DNA of 35,556 nt, from assembly GCA_020724485.1 (NCBI GenBank), contig DYGW01000011.1, positions 1-35,556 on the forward strand, read 5' to 3'. The notes under the pieces were generated by a model. That model was not told the DNA's origin, ran no database searches, and saw only the letters and a list, made by a program, of their open reading frames with translations. The DNA comes from Thermoflexus sp. (lineage in GTDB: Bacteria; Chloroflexota; Anaerolineae; Aggregatilineales; Aggregatilineaceae). The position numbers and the translations under genes are program-made. Numbering within the stretch: the stretch's first letter is position 1; every line of letters starts with the position of its first letter. Of the stretch, positions 21,980 to 31,260 are shown piece by piece.

Positions 21980-22654
21980 GTGCCGCAGCTTAACGTCTTT
22001 CGCTGGCAGCCGGGTCGTGGGTGGCTCGTCCTTTCGGGCGGCGGATCGCTGGAATCAGACGATGTGCAGAGCGTGGAAGCGCACCTGCTGGCCCGGACTG
22101 TCTCGCAGGGGCCGCTTGCGTATGTGTGGGCGGCGGGTGACCTGGACACCGCCGACCGCCACATGGACTCGCTGCGCGAGCTAGGCGCGCGCACGGGCTA
22201 CCTGGTGGACATTCTGAGCGAGACCGACGAAGAGATTTTCGCCCAGATCAGCGAGGCTGGCGTGATCATCATCGGCGATGGCCCGCAACAGGACGCGCTC
22301 CACGACGCGCTGAGCAGCGTCGTGCTGGAAGCGATGCGCTCCGCCTTCAGCCGGGGGGCGACGATCTACGCCGTCGGGCTGAGCGCCGCGCAGTTCGGCG
22401 CGCACCGCCTCGGCGAGCGAGACCTTGCGCCGGGCCTCCAGTGGTTGGAGCGGGCGATTGTCGTCTCCGGCTATACACCGAATATGGCTGACGGGCTGCA
22501 CCAGGTCGTGCGCCAGATGCCGCACAGCTTTGGACTGGGGATCGGTCACGGGGCGGCGCTGGCGCTCGGCCCGCTCGGCGAGGTGGAAGTATGGGGCAGC
22601 GCAGCGGTGACAGTGGCGCTGGGCCAGGACTACACAGCGGATGCGCAGGACTGA
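21980..22654 (+). CDS. Diverged peptidase S51 (cyanophycinase-like) protein
   Basis: A 224-residue protein with GTG start and GAGGA 7 bases upstream. The pattern follows the S51 family (cyanophycinase, dipeptidase E). GVIIIGDGPQQDAL (94-107) replaces the usual FTGGDQxxL, AVGLSAAQFG (131-140) keeps the nucleophile Ser135 where GTSAGA is expected, and GLGIGHGAALALGP...VEVWGSAAVTVALGQDY (185-218) matches the C-terminal GIGIDExTAL..V.G motif. Several consensus residues differ, so activity is uncertain. Next to an M20 amidohydrolase it could finish degradation of a peptide or acyl-peptide, but that is inference. Confidence 0.65.
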   Translation: MPQLNVFRWQPGRGWLVLSGGGSLESDDVQSVEAHLLARTVSQGPLAYVWAAGDLDTADRHMDSLRELGARTGYLVDILSETDEEIFAQISEAGVIIIGDGPQQDALHDALSSVVLEAMRSAFSRGATIYAVGLSAAQFGAHRLGERDLAPGLQWLERAIVVSGYTPNMADGLHQVVRQMPHSFGLGIGHGAALALGPLGEVEVWGSAAVTVALGQDYTADAQD

Positions 22655-22663
22655 CGAGGGCGT

Positions 22664-22691
22664 GAGTCATGAGATGTGAGTCGGGAGATTG
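22664..22691. repeat. Heptanucleotide tandem repeat, four units
   Basis: GAGTCAT, GAGATGT, GAGTCGG and GAGATTG are four adjacent 7-base units beginning GAG. They start 10 bases after the S51-like stop codon and resemble the block at 27780-27807. Confidence 0.6.
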
Positions 22692-22695
22692 TCCG

Positions 22696-22883
22696 GCATT
22701 CCCGGCTCAAGACTCACGATCCACAACGAACTCTGATTGTTTAGCTCGTTCTTTTCGCCCGCAACCTCACCCCCTCTCCGCCAGCGGAGAGGGGGAAGTT
22801 GAGCGAAGCGAAACGGGGGTGAGGTCAATCACTGGCGATCAAGATACAACCACTGTGCGACACAGCATTGATAGCATTCCCGG
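22696..22883. repeat. MITE-like palindromic repeat with flanking 10-bp direct repeats
   Basis: The core 22765-22824 is nearly identical to 18677-18744 (arms CCTCACCCCC and GGGGGTGAGG). The right flank ACTGGCGATCAAG (22831-22843) is, inverted, a 12 of 13 match to the left end of the other copy (18645-18657). GCATTCCCGG occurs at 22696-22705 and again at 22874-22883. The second copy lies immediately before the purA ribosome-binding site. Confidence 0.6.
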
Positions 22884-22899
22884 TTGAGGAGGAACAGAC

Positions 22900-24183
22900 A
22901 TGCCCGCGACGGTGTTGGTCGGCGCGCAATGGGGCGACGAAGGCAAAGGCCGCATCGCCGACTGGCTGGCTCGCCAGTCGGACGTGATGGCGCGGTATGC
23001 TGGCGGTGACAACGCCGGGCATACGGTCATCGCCGGCGAGCGCGAGTTCAAGCTACACCTGGTGCCTTCGGGCGTGGTGCACCCTGGCCTGCGCTGCATC
23101 TTGGGCAGCGGCATGGTCGTCAACCCGCTGCGTCTGGTCGAGGAGCTAGACATGCTCGCCGGGCAGGGCGTGGACATCGGGCCGGAGCGCGTTCACCTGA
23201 GCGCGCGCGCCCACCTGATCACGCCCGGTCACCTGGCCCTCGACGGCGCTGCCGAGCGCGCGCGCGGGGCCACGTCCATTGGCACGACGCGGCGCGGCAT
23301 CGGCCCGGCGTACATGGACAAGGCAGCCCGTATTGGTCTGCTGGCCGGGGAGATGCGCGATCCCGGCTCGTTTGCGGCGAAGGTGAAAGCGGCGCTGGAG
23401 CGAGCCAACGCCATCCTCAGCGGGCAGTATGGCCTGGAGCCGGTTGACGCCGACGGGCTGGCCCGCGCGTGCGGCGAAGCGGCGGCGCGCCTGGCCCCCT
23501 ACGTGACCGACACCACGGCGCTGCTGCACGACCTGCTGGACGCGGGCCAACGGCTGCTATGCGAGGGCGCGCAGGGCACGCTGCTCGACCTGGATCACGG
23601 GCATTACCCCTATGTGACCAGCTCCTCGGCTACCGTTGGCGGGGCGCTGACCGGGCTGGGTATCGCGCCGCAGCACATCATGCGGGTGGTGGGCGTCGCC
23701 AAAGCCTACTGTACGCGCGTCGGCAACGGCCCCTTTCCTACCGAGCTATTTGACGCCACCAGTGAGCAACTGCGCGCTGCCGGGCACGAGTACGGCACGA
23801 CGACCGGGCGTCCGCGTCGCTGCGGCTGGCTGGACGCCGTCGCCCTGCGCTATGCGGCGCGCGTCAACGGCTTCACCGAGCTGGTCATCACCAAACTCGA
23901 CGTGCTCAGCGGGCTGGACGCCCTGCAGATCGCGGTTGCCTATGAGCGCGACGGCGAGCGCACGACGGCGCTGCCAGTCTTCACACCGGACTTTGAGCGC
24001 GTCCGCCCCGTCTACGAAACGCTGCTCGGCTGGGCAGAGGATGTCTCCGCCGCCCGCCGCTTCGATGATCTCCCGCCAAACGCCCGCCGCTACATCCGGC
24101 GCATTGAGGAATTGAGCGGCGTGCCGGTCTCGCTGGTCAGCGTGGGGCCGGAGCGCGAGCAAGCCGTCCGGCTGGCGGATTAG
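22900..24183 (+). CDS. purA: Adenylosuccinate synthase
   Basis: A 427-residue enzyme that joins IMP and aspartate using GTP, the first committed step from IMP to AMP. The N-terminal GTP/IMP loop is GAQWGDEGKG (8-17, with the catalytic Asp13). It has RYAGGDNAGHTV, ATSIGTTRRGIGPAYMDKAAR, LCEGAQGTLLDLDHGHYPYVTSS and VAKAYCTRVGNGPFPTEL. The base-recognition segment TTGRPRRCGWLD and the C-terminal KLDVLSG follow. Length is normal. GAGGAGG lies before the ATG. The BtuF-like gene follows after 4 bases, so it heads a short operon; no other purine gene is adjacent. Confidence 0.97.
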   Translation: MPATVLVGAQWGDEGKGRIADWLARQSDVMARYAGGDNAGHTVIAGEREFKLHLVPSGVVHPGLRCILGSGMVVNPLRLVEELDMLAGQGVDIGPERVHLSARAHLITPGHLALDGAAERARGATSIGTTRRGIGPAYMDKAARIGLLAGEMRDPGSFAAKVKAALERANAILSGQYGLEPVDADGLARACGEAAARLAPYVTDTTALLHDLLDAGQRLLCEGAQGTLLDLDHGHYPYVTSSSATVGGALTGLGIAPQHIMRVVGVAKAYCTRVGNGPFPTELFDATSEQLRAAGHEYGTTTGRPRRCGWLDAVALRYAARVNGFTELVITKLDVLSGLDALQIAVAYERDGERTTALPVFTPDFERVRPVYETLLGWAEDVSAARRFDDLPPNARRYIRRIEELSGVPVSLVSVGPEREQAVRLAD

Positions 24184-24187
24184 GACG

Positions 24188-24991
24188 ATGAGCGCACCGC
24201 CGGTGATCCAGCCGCCGCGCCGCGTGGTGTCGCTGGTGCCCAGTCTCACCGAATCCCTGTTTGACCTGGACCTAGGCGACCGGCTGATCGCGGTCAGCGA
24301 CTACTGCACGCACCCCGCCGAGCGCCTGAGCGGGCTGCCCCGCGTCGGCGGCACGAAGACCCCCGACGTGGCGCGCATCGTCGCCCTACAGCCTGACCTG
24401 GTGCTGCTCAACGACGAGGAGAATCGCCGCGAGGATGCCGAAGCCCTGGCCGCAGCCGGGATTCCGCTGTGGGTCACCGGCCCGCGCTCGGTGCTGGAGG
24501 CGGTGAACCTGCTGTGGCAGATCATGGACGTGTTCGATCACCCGCTGATGATCCCCCGCGTGCGCGAGATCGAGCGCGCCTACGATTACACGCTGGCTGC
24601 GGCGCGGGCATCTGCGCCGGTGCCGGTCTTCGTGCCCATCTGGCGCGACCCCTGGACGACTTTCAGCGCAGGCACCTACGCTGGTGACATGCTGCGCGTG
24701 TGCGGCGGGGCGAACGTCTTCGCGGCGGGGGCAAGGGACAGCGCCGCGCGCTACCCGCAGATCACGCTGGACGATGTGGTAGCCGCCCAGCCGGAGGTCA
24801 TCCTGCTGCCGGACGAGCCGTACCCCTTCAGCCAGGACGACGCAGCCGAGCTATCCAGGCTCGACTTGCCAGCCGCGCGATTCGGGCGTATTTATTCGAT
24901 TGATGGAAGTCTACTGATGTGGCACGGCACGCGCGCGGCCTATGCGCTGCGCGACCTGCCGTTGCTGCTGATGGGGGGAACAAACCCATGA
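24188..24991 (+). CDS. BtuF-like helical-backbone metal-receptor protein without signal peptide
   Basis: A 267-residue protein with the fold of class III solute-binding proteins (BtuF/FecB). It opens RRVVSLVPSLTESLFDLDLGDRLIAVSDYCTHP, then LPRVGGTKTPDVARIVALQPDLVLLNDEENRREDAEALAAAGIPLWV, the long connecting helix, and VAAQPEVILLPDEPYPF. Transport versions have a Sec or lipoprotein signal; here the domain starts at residue 10 with no hydrophobic leader, and no permease or ATPase genes are adjacent. It may be a cytoplasmic cobalamin, heme or metal-binding protein. The stop overlaps the next start by 4 bases (ATGA). Confidence 0.8.
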   Translation: MSAPPVIQPPRRVVSLVPSLTESLFDLDLGDRLIAVSDYCTHPAERLSGLPRVGGTKTPDVARIVALQPDLVLLNDEENRREDAEALAAAGIPLWVTGPRSVLEAVNLLWQIMDVFDHPLMIPRVREIERAYDYTLAAARASAPVPVFVPIWRDPWTTFSAGTYAGDMLRVCGGANVFAAGARDSAARYPQITLDDVVAAQPEVILLPDEPYPFSQDDAAELSRLDLPAARFGRIYSIDGSLLMWHGTRAAYALRDLPLLLMGGTNP

Positions 24992-25965
24992 TGATCCGGT
25001 CAATCACCCACTACGCGCTCGAAGCACTGTGCGCCCAGGCTTTGGAGGCGATTATCGTTATTGACATGCAGGGATGCATCATCCTGTTCAACCCGGCGGC
25101 GGAAGCGGCCCTGAGCCTGTGCGCGCGCGATGTTGTGGGTCATGCGCTGAGCGACTACGCCGTGCTGCAACCGCTGGCGGCTTGCTTGAGCGACGCGGAC
25201 AACAGCCAGGGCGCGATCCGCGCGATGTTGCCGCTCGCTTCCGGTGAGCAAGTTCCTGTGCAGGTGATCGCGTTGCTCGATGGGGTGCCGTCAGCGGGCG
25301 AAGACCTGGTGGAGAACCTGGTACACGATCTGAAGGTGCCCGTCGCAACCGCCAAAAGCTTCATTGACCTGCTCCAAGAAGTAGGCGAGCTAAACGAGCA
25401 GCAGATGGATTGGGCCAATCGCGCCCGGCTGAAGATGCTGACTATGGTGGACGCCATCAACGAGGTCATTGACACGTTTTGGATGGATGCCAGCGGGCGG
25501 CTGCACCTGCAGCAGACAGACCTAGTTCCCATCATTCGCAAGATCGAGCGCGAGTCGAGCGACTTGGCCCGGCTGCGCAGGGTCAAGACCGAGCTAGACC
25601 TGCCCGCAGACAGTTGCACAGTCCTGGTTGACGCCACCCGCATCAAGGGCGCGATCAGCAACCTGGTCAACAATGCCATCAAATACTCGCTCAACGGTGG
25701 CATAGTGTGCATTGCGCTGCGCCAAGAGCCTGGCTTGATCACGTGCCAGGTGACCGATCAGGGCATCGGCATTCCCGCAGAGGAGCTAGAGCGCATCTTC
25801 GAGCGGGGCTACCGCGTGCGCAGCAAAGGGACGGAACGCATCGAAGGCACCGGCGTCGGCCTGGCTATCGTCAAGACGGTCATCGAGAAGCACGGCGGAG
25901 AGGTCTTCGTCAGCAGCACGCCCGGAGAGGGCAGCGTCTTCGGCTTCACCTTGCCCATCGCATAG
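24988..25965 (+). CDS. Orphan PAS-sensor histidine kinase
   Basis: A 325-residue kinase without membrane helices. An N-terminal PAS-like domain spans about 10-97 (AIIVIDMQGCIILFNPAAEAAL). The dimerisation/phosphoacceptor helix is at 104-165 with His113 in NLVHDLKVPVA (HD...P form). The ATPase domain covers 185-325 with NLVNNAIKYS (N box), DQGIGIPAEELERIFERGY (G1/F boxes) and GTGVGLAIVKTVIEKHGG (G2). It is probably a cytoplasmic redox or ligand sensor. No response regulator gene is next to it, and it overlaps the BtuF-like gene by 4 bases, which hints that the ligand bound by that protein could feed its signal. It is convergent with the lipid kinase gene. Confidence 0.92.
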   Translation: MMIRSITHYALEALCAQALEAIIVIDMQGCIILFNPAAEAALSLCARDVVGHALSDYAVLQPLAACLSDADNSQGAIRAMLPLASGEQVPVQVIALLDGVPSAGEDLVENLVHDLKVPVATAKSFIDLLQEVGELNEQQMDWANRARLKMLTMVDAINEVIDTFWMDASGRLHLQQTDLVPIIRKIERESSDLARLRRVKTELDLPADSCTVLVDATRIKGAISNLVNNAIKYSLNGGIVCIALRQEPGLITCQVTDQGIGIPAEELERIFERGYRVRSKGTERIEGTGVGLAIVKTVIEKHGGEVFVSSTPGEGSVFGFTLPIA

Positions 25966-25982
25966 GCACACACCTCGCGTCG

Positions 25983-26987
25983 CTATTCGTCGTCCGCGTG
26001 GTGCTGCAGCCAGTCGGTTGACAGCCACTCGAAAGACGACCAGGGGCGAGGTCGCTCGCGCGGGACAACAATAGGCAGCGCGCGCGGCATGAGGTCGGCG
26101 ATGATCGGCGTCGTGCCCAGCGGGTCGCCGTCAATCTGGGTGGGCTGCGGCGTCCTGGCATCTACGACAATGCGCTTGCGCGCCGAGAAGTAGATGATCG
26201 ATTCCGGTGGTAGGCCGCTCCCCGCCACCAAATTGGCCACACCGGTGAGCACGCGCGCCGGGTTGAGCGGGCGCAGCACGCCCGCATAGAGCAGACCGTC
26301 ATCCGGCTGGATCGCGTCGTTGATCACGGAGATGCCGTTGATCCAGGTCAGCGCGCCAGTTGCCGTGACAAAGGCCAGAATACCCTCCACCCGGATGGGC
26401 GACTGCCCGTCGAGCGAGATCAGGTACTCCACCGGCTTGGTCTGGCGCAGGGACTTGATCCCGGAGATGCCATAGGCGAGCAGGCCCAGCCGGTCTTTGT
26501 CCTCGCGCGTGACATCGAAGGCCACCTCTGCCTCAAACCCGGTTGAGACGCGCAGCACCGAGCAGCGATCCCCCACGCGGGCCAGGTCAATGCGCCGGAT
26601 CAGCCCAGGGCCGAGCGCCACCTTCAGGGCCGGCTCCAGGCGGTGCGGCAGCCCCAGGAAGCCAGATACCACGTTGCCCGTGCCGACCGGCACCCACGAG
26701 AAGGGTAGCATCGCCTCGCCCAGGGCGCGCTGCGCCCCCGAGACGCTCTCCATCAGCGTGCCGTCGCCGCCAGCGATGAGGATGCGGTCTGCGCCAGCAG
26801 CGACGCCCTGCTCGATGGCTTGCGCGAAGTCGAAGTCGGGCGTGGTGGCGTGCAGGGTGATGCGCGGGTGGCGAATCGCGCGCAGCCGCTCCAAAACCGC
26901 TTGCCCTCGCTTCGATCCCGATGCGGGGTTGACCATAGCCAGAATGTGCTGGGGCGCGTCCACGCCCGGCCACTGCGTCTCGGTCAT
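25983..26987 (-). CDS. YegS/DagK-type lipid kinase
   Basis: A 334-residue cytoplasmic lipid kinase of the diacylglycerol/sphingosine kinase superfamily. ILAMVNPASGSKRG opens the nucleotide domain, ILIAGGDGTLMESVSG (69-84) carries the GGDGT signature and VPVGTGNVVSGFLGLP follows. The C-terminal beta domain includes GFEAEVAFD, NGISVINDAIQPDDGLLYAGVLRPL and QIDGDPLG. I start at ATG 26987 rather than 27014: the family begins just before NPASG, and a TATACT box at 27026-27031 would leave only about 5 bases of leader for the longer form. It likely phosphorylates diacylglycerol or a related lipid for phospholipid recycling. Confidence 0.88.
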   Translation of the reverse strand: MTETQWPGVDAPQHILAMVNPASGSKRGQAVLERLRAIRHPRITLHATTPDFDFAQAIEQGVAAGADRILIAGGDGTLMESVSGAQRALGEAMLPFSWVPVGTGNVVSGFLGLPHRLEPALKVALGPGLIRRIDLARVGDRCSVLRVSTGFEAEVAFDVTREDKDRLGLLAYGISGIKSLRQTKPVEYLISLDGQSPIRVEGILAFVTATGALTWINGISVINDAIQPDDGLLYAGVLRPLNPARVLTGVANLVAGSGLPPESIIYFSARKRIVVDARTPQPTQIDGDPLGTTPIIADLMPRALPIVVPRERPRPWSSFEWLSTDWLQHHADDE

Positions 26988-27025
26988 AGTCGCTCTTGCT
27001 GCGTGTCCCTCCATCTACCATCTAC

Positions 27026-27031
27026 AGTATA
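27026..27031 (-). promoter_or_regulatory. -10-like box upstream of the lipid kinase gene
   Basis: TATACT on the minus strand with only a weak TTCTGG at 17 bases upstream. Its position argues for the shorter start codon, or for a leaderless transcript if the ATG at 27014 is used. Confidence 0.35.
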
Positions 27032-27062
27032 CCCGCAACCGCCGCGCGCCAGAAATCCTCAT

Positions 27063-27692
27063 TCAGATTGACACCTGGCGCGTGGTCGGCGTCGGCATGG
27101 GCGTCTGGGTGGGGGTCGGGGGAGTGGCCGGGTTCGGCGTGGGGGTCGGCGTGGACGTGACTACCGGCGGTGGCGTGAAGGAGGGAGTCGGGCTGACGGT
27201 CGGCAGCGGCGTATAGGTGACGGTTGGCGTCGGTGTCGGGTTCACTGGCTCGATCACGCTCTCGTGCATGTAGACCGTGTCGCGGTAGGCGCCGTTAGGG
27301 TTTAGCTCGACTACGTACCATTCCGGGTTGCCGGGCGCGCGTGAATAGACACATAGCTCAGTGCCGTAGGGGACGACATCGCGCACCGGGCATTGCAGCC
27401 GATCCGTGCTGGGGCAGTCGCGGTACACCGCCCGCTCGACGCTGACGCGGAACATCTGGCAGGGGGGCAGCGGCGTGAACGTCGCGGGGACATACAGCGT
27501 CGGCAGCCTGAGCAGGGGGGCCGCCCCTGCGGTCGCGGTGGAGAACGCCTGGCGGGTTACATCTGCCGTGATGTCGCCCTGATCCTCAAGAAACGAGAGA
27601 ACCCCCGTCCACACGTAATAGCCGCCGAACACGACTAGCGCCCCAATCAGAACGATCAGCAGCGGCGAAGGCCCGGACGAGCGGTAAGTCAT
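27063..27692 (-). CDS. Membrane-anchored protein with Thr/Pro-rich tail
   Basis: A 209-residue protein; ATG 27692 with GGAG upstream is preferred over GTG 27713. One membrane helix lies at about 10-32 (PLLIVLIGALVVFGGYYVW). An extracytoplasmic region follows with Cys pairs in PPCQMFRVSVERAVYRDCP and LQCPVRDVVPYGTELCVY. It resembles a small SH3-like barrel (VYRDCPS...WYVVELNPNGAYRDTVYMHESVIEP), a fold often found in cell-wall binding proteins. The last 55 residues are a TPTPT linker with no domain beyond, so the linker ends free or the protein is truncated. The same linker style occurs in the LysM lipoprotein and MltG. Function unknown. Confidence 0.7.
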   Translation of the reverse strand: MTYRSSGPSPLLIVLIGALVVFGGYYVWTGVLSFLEDQGDITADVTRQAFSTATAGAAPLLRLPTLYVPATFTPLPPCQMFRVSVERAVYRDCPSTDRLQCPVRDVVPYGTELCVYSRAPGNPEWYVVELNPNGAYRDTVYMHESVIEPVNPTPTPTVTYTPLPTVSPTPSFTPPPVVTSTPTPTPNPATPPTPTQTPMPTPTTRQVSI

Positions 27693-27779
27693 TGTGCTCT
27701 GCTCCGTCACCACTCCGTTGCGCGCGTCACGTCAAGTGTGCGTCCGGCAGAGGCCGCCCCCAACGGCCTGCCACACAGT

Positions 27780-27807
27780 GAGTCACGAGTCCTGAGTCTA
27801 GAGTCTA
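27780..27807. repeat. Heptanucleotide tandem repeat, four units
   Basis: GAGTCAC, GAGTCCT, GAGTCTA and GAGTCTA are four adjacent 7-base units in the 209-base gap between the Thr/Pro-rich protein gene and the kinase gene. Confidence 0.75.
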
Positions 27808-27842
27808 GCAGATGCCCCAGATTGATTTCGCACAATGAGGGG

Positions 27843-27922
27843 GTTATTGGTCGTTGGTTATTAGTTGTTGGTAGAACGTACCCGACACGGAGCCGCCCTT
27901 ACCAAGAACCAATCACCAATCG
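27843..27922. repeat. Inverted pair of heptanucleotide repeat blocks
   Basis: Five units at 27843-27877 (GTTATTG, GTCGTTG, GTTATTA, GTTGTTG, GTAGAAC) face three units of the complementary type at 27902-27922 (CCAAGAA, CCAATCA, CCAATCG). The unit CCAAGAA also occurs in the block at 5894-5970. The right block abuts the stop codon of the deoxynucleoside kinase gene. Confidence 0.75.
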
Positions 27923-28531
27923 TCACTTCAGCCTCACCAATTCGCGCCGCACGTCCTTCGCTGTCCAGGGGTATGTGCCGTCCAGCACCAGCACCGAGCA
28001 CTCGGCAACGGCTGGGTCGAGCAGCCACTCATCGTGGCGCGCCTCAAGCTGGCGCAGGTAGTCCAGCGAGACGCCCTTTTCCTCGCGGCGACCGCGCGCC
28101 TGCAGGCGGCGGTAGCACTCCTCGGCGGGCGTGCGCAGGTAGATGATCGCGTCGGGTCGGGGCGCGGACTCCTTGAAGTGATCCCAGAAATGGCAGTAGA
28201 GTGCCCATTCCGTGTCGTCCATCAGGCCCTGCTGGTGCAGGCTCTTGGCGAAAACGTGGCGGTCGCAGTAGATAGACCGCTCGAAGACGATGTCGCGCTT
28301 GGGGCGCAGCACGCGCTGCACGGCCTGCGTCCGCGTCACGTAGGCGCAGATTTGCAGCGTGAACGCCCAGCGCGGCGTATCGGTGTAGAAACGCTCTAAC
28401 AGGTTCGCGGCAAAGCCGCTTTGCCAACGTTCGACCGGCTCCGGGACGAACACGAAGTGGTCGCCGGAAGCCAGCGCTTTTCCCAGCGTTGTCTTGCCCG
28501 CCGCGATGTTACCCTCTAGCAGGACGAGCAT
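27923..28531 (-). CDS. Deoxynucleoside kinase
   Basis: A 202-residue P-loop kinase of the dNK family (deoxyadenosine/deoxyguanosine kinase and relatives), salvaging deoxynucleosides to monophosphates. The P-loop GNIAAGKTT is at 7-15, EPVERW (31-36) binds substrate, and FERSIYCDRHVFAKSL (83-98) has the ERS motif with Arg85 and the family D-R pair. LRTPAEECYRRLQARGRREEKGVSLDYLRQLEARHDEWL is the lid region. GAGGAG lies 6 bases before ATG 28531; the longer upstream frame is not supported. Base specificity cannot be told by eye. It stands near but not inside the succinate dehydrogenase operon. Confidence 0.88.
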   Translation of the reverse strand: MLVLLEGNIAAGKTTLGKALASGDHFVFVPEPVERWQSGFAANLLERFYTDTPRWAFTLQICAYVTRTQAVQRVLRPKRDIVFERSIYCDRHVFAKSLHQQGLMDDTEWALYCHFWDHFKESAPRPDAIIYLRTPAEECYRRLQARGRREEKGVSLDYLRQLEARHDEWLLDPAVAECSVLVLDGTYPWTAKDVRRELVRLK

Positions 28532-28690
28532 ATTCTGCTCCTCGTTGCACAATGACAGCACCGGCGAGCCGGGCGAGCCTCGCCGGTGATCCCTGTCCTG
28601 CCCCCTGCGAGGCGCGCACCTGGCGCGCGTCGCGATTCTACGGGGCAAATGCAATTGCTGCCAAGTCTGCTCACTGGCGCGGCCAGCGCA

Positions 28691-29410
<720 letters not shown>

Positions 29411-29435
29411 CACAACCCTCTTCCGTAAGCCTGCA

Positions 29436-31235
29436 CTAGTAAACGCGCTCTTTGGGCTTGAAACGGGGATCGGTCTCGGCCAGCGACAGGTCAACCGGCT
29501 TGTCGTGAGTCAGCGTCACCAAGCCGTCCTCGGCGCGGAAGGCCAGCGTGTGCACCAGCCAGTGCTCGTCGTCGCGCTGGGGGAAGTCCTCGCGCGAGTG
29601 CGCGCCGCGACTCTCCTGGCGGGCCAGCGCGCTGATTGCCGTCACCTCGGCGATGTCCAGCAGGCAGCCTAGCTCCCACGCTTCGAACAGGTCGGTGTTG
29701 AAGCGCCGGCCCCGGTCGTCAATGCCCAGGTTGTGCCGGTACTCGTCCTTGAGGCGGCGCACTGTGTCAATCGCCTGCTGAATCCCTTCCGCCGTGCGGA
29801 AGACGCCGACATGTTTCATCATGATCTGCTGCATCTCGGCGCGAAGCTGGTAGGGCTTGCGCGCGCCGTCGGCCCGGCGGATGCGCTCAAGCGCCGCCTC
29901 GACTTCGCCGGTCGGGTTGGCGGGCAGCGGCGCGAAGTCCGCCCCCTGGCAGTACGCGGCCATGTGCTTGCCAGCGCGCCGCCCGAAGACGATCAAATCG
30001 GTCAGGCTGTTGGTGCCCAGGCGATTGGCGCCGTGCACGCTGACGCAGGCCGCCTCGCCCGCCGCATACAGCCCGGCCAACGGCGTGCCCGCCGCGTCAA
30101 TCACCGCGCGGCCATCGAGATCGGTGGGGATGCCGCCCATGCCGTAGTGCGCGGTCGGCTGGACAGGGATTGGCTCCTTGACCGGGTCTATGCCCAGGTA
30201 CGTCCAGCAGAAATCGAGGATGTCCGGCAGCTTGGACTCGACATACTCGCGGGTGATGCGCCGGTCGTCGCCGGCTTCGGCCAGGTAGCGGTTGACCGTC
30301 TCCGGCGTCACGTCGAGGTGGACGTAGCGTTTGCCCTTGATCCCGCGCCCCTCCTCGATCTCCAGATAGATGGCGCGCGAAACTATGTCGCGGCTGGCCA
30401 GGTCTTTGATGCGCGGCGCGTAGCGTTCCATGAAACGCTCGCCCCGGTCGTTGAGCAGCACGCCGCCCTCGCCACGCACACCCTCGGTGATCAGGATGCC
30501 CATCTTGTAGATGCCGGTGGGGTGAAACTGGAAGAACTCCATGTCCTGCATGGGCACACCGCGCCGAAAGGTGACGGCGTTACCGTCGCCGGTCAGCGAG
30601 TGGGCGTTGCTGGTGATTTCCCACACGCGCCCCCACCCGCCGGTGGCGAAGAGCACAGCCTTGCTGTGGAAGACGTGTAGCTCGCCGTCGTCCAGGTTCA
30701 CAGCGACCACGCCGACGACTGCGTCGCCGCTGCGGATCAGGTCAATCACGTAGAACTCGTCATGAAAGGTGACGTTGTTCTTGATGCACTGCTGGTAGAG
30801 CGTCTGCAGGATCATGTGCCCGGTGCGGTCGGCGGCGTGACAGGCGCGGCGCACCGGCTGCCCGCCGAAGCCGCTGGTGTGCCCGCCGAAGCGCCGCTGC
30901 GAGATGCGCCCGTCTGGCGTGCGGTCAAAGGGCAGGCCCAGGTGCTCCAGCTCGATTACGGCGCTGATCGCTTCCTGGGCGAGCACTAACGCGGCATTCT
31001 GGTCGGAGAGGTAGTCGCCCCCCTTGACCGTGTCGAAGGCGTGCCATTCGGGGCGATCCTCATCCAGGTTGCCCAGAGCCGCCCCAATGCCTCCCTGTGC
31101 CGTGCCGGTATGGGAGCGCGTCGGGTAGAGCTTGCTGATCACGGCGGTCTTGACGTGGCGCGAGGCGTACAGCGCGGCCATCAGCCCGGCGCCACCCGCG
31201 CCGACAATCACCGCCTCATACTGGTGTGTCTGCAT
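29436..31235 (-). CDS. sdhA: Succinate dehydrogenase flavoprotein subunit
   Basis: A 599-residue catalytic subunit that oxidises succinate to fumarate. It has the N-terminal FAD motif [14 protein letters not shown] and [16 protein letters not shown] with the His that normally carries covalent [52 protein letters not shown] and ERFMERYAP (active-site Arg region) follow. Then come [14 protein letters not shown] and [22 protein letters not shown]. The ATG at 31235 with GAGGAAG 5 bases upstream is preferred over a TTG at 31247. It follows the fused membrane subunit by 25 bases. Confidence 0.97.
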   Translation of the reverse strand: MQTHQYEAVIVGAGGAGLMAALYASRHVKTAVISKLYPTRSHTGTAQGGIGAALGNLDEDRPEWHAFDTVKGGDYLSDQNAALVLAQEAISAVIELEHLGLPFDRTPDGRISQRRFGGHTSGFGGQPVRRACHAADRTGHMILQTLYQQCIKNNVTFHDEFYVIDLIRSGDAVVGVVAVNLDDGELHVFHSKAVLFATGGWGRVWEITSNAHSLTGDGNAVTFRRGVPMQDMEFFQFHPTGIYKMGILITEGVRGEGGVLLNDRGERFMERYAPRIKDLASRDIVSRAIYLEIEEGRGIKGKRYVHLDVTPETVNRYLAEAGDDRRITREYVESKLPDILDFCWTYLGIDPVKEPIPVQPTAHYGMGGIPTDLDGRAVIDAAGTPLAGLYAAGEAACVSVHGANRLGTNSLTDLIVFGRRAGKHMAAYCQGADFAPLPANPTGEVEAALERIRRADGARKPYQLRAEMQQIMMKHVGVFRTAEGIQQAIDTVRRLKDEYRHNLGIDDRGRRFNTDLFEAWELGCLLDIAEVTAISALARQESRGAHSREDFPQRDDEHWLVHTLAFRAEDGLVTLTHDKPVDLSLAETDPRFKPKERVY

Positions 31236-31260
31236 AGTCTTCCTCAAGATTCTGTCCTGC

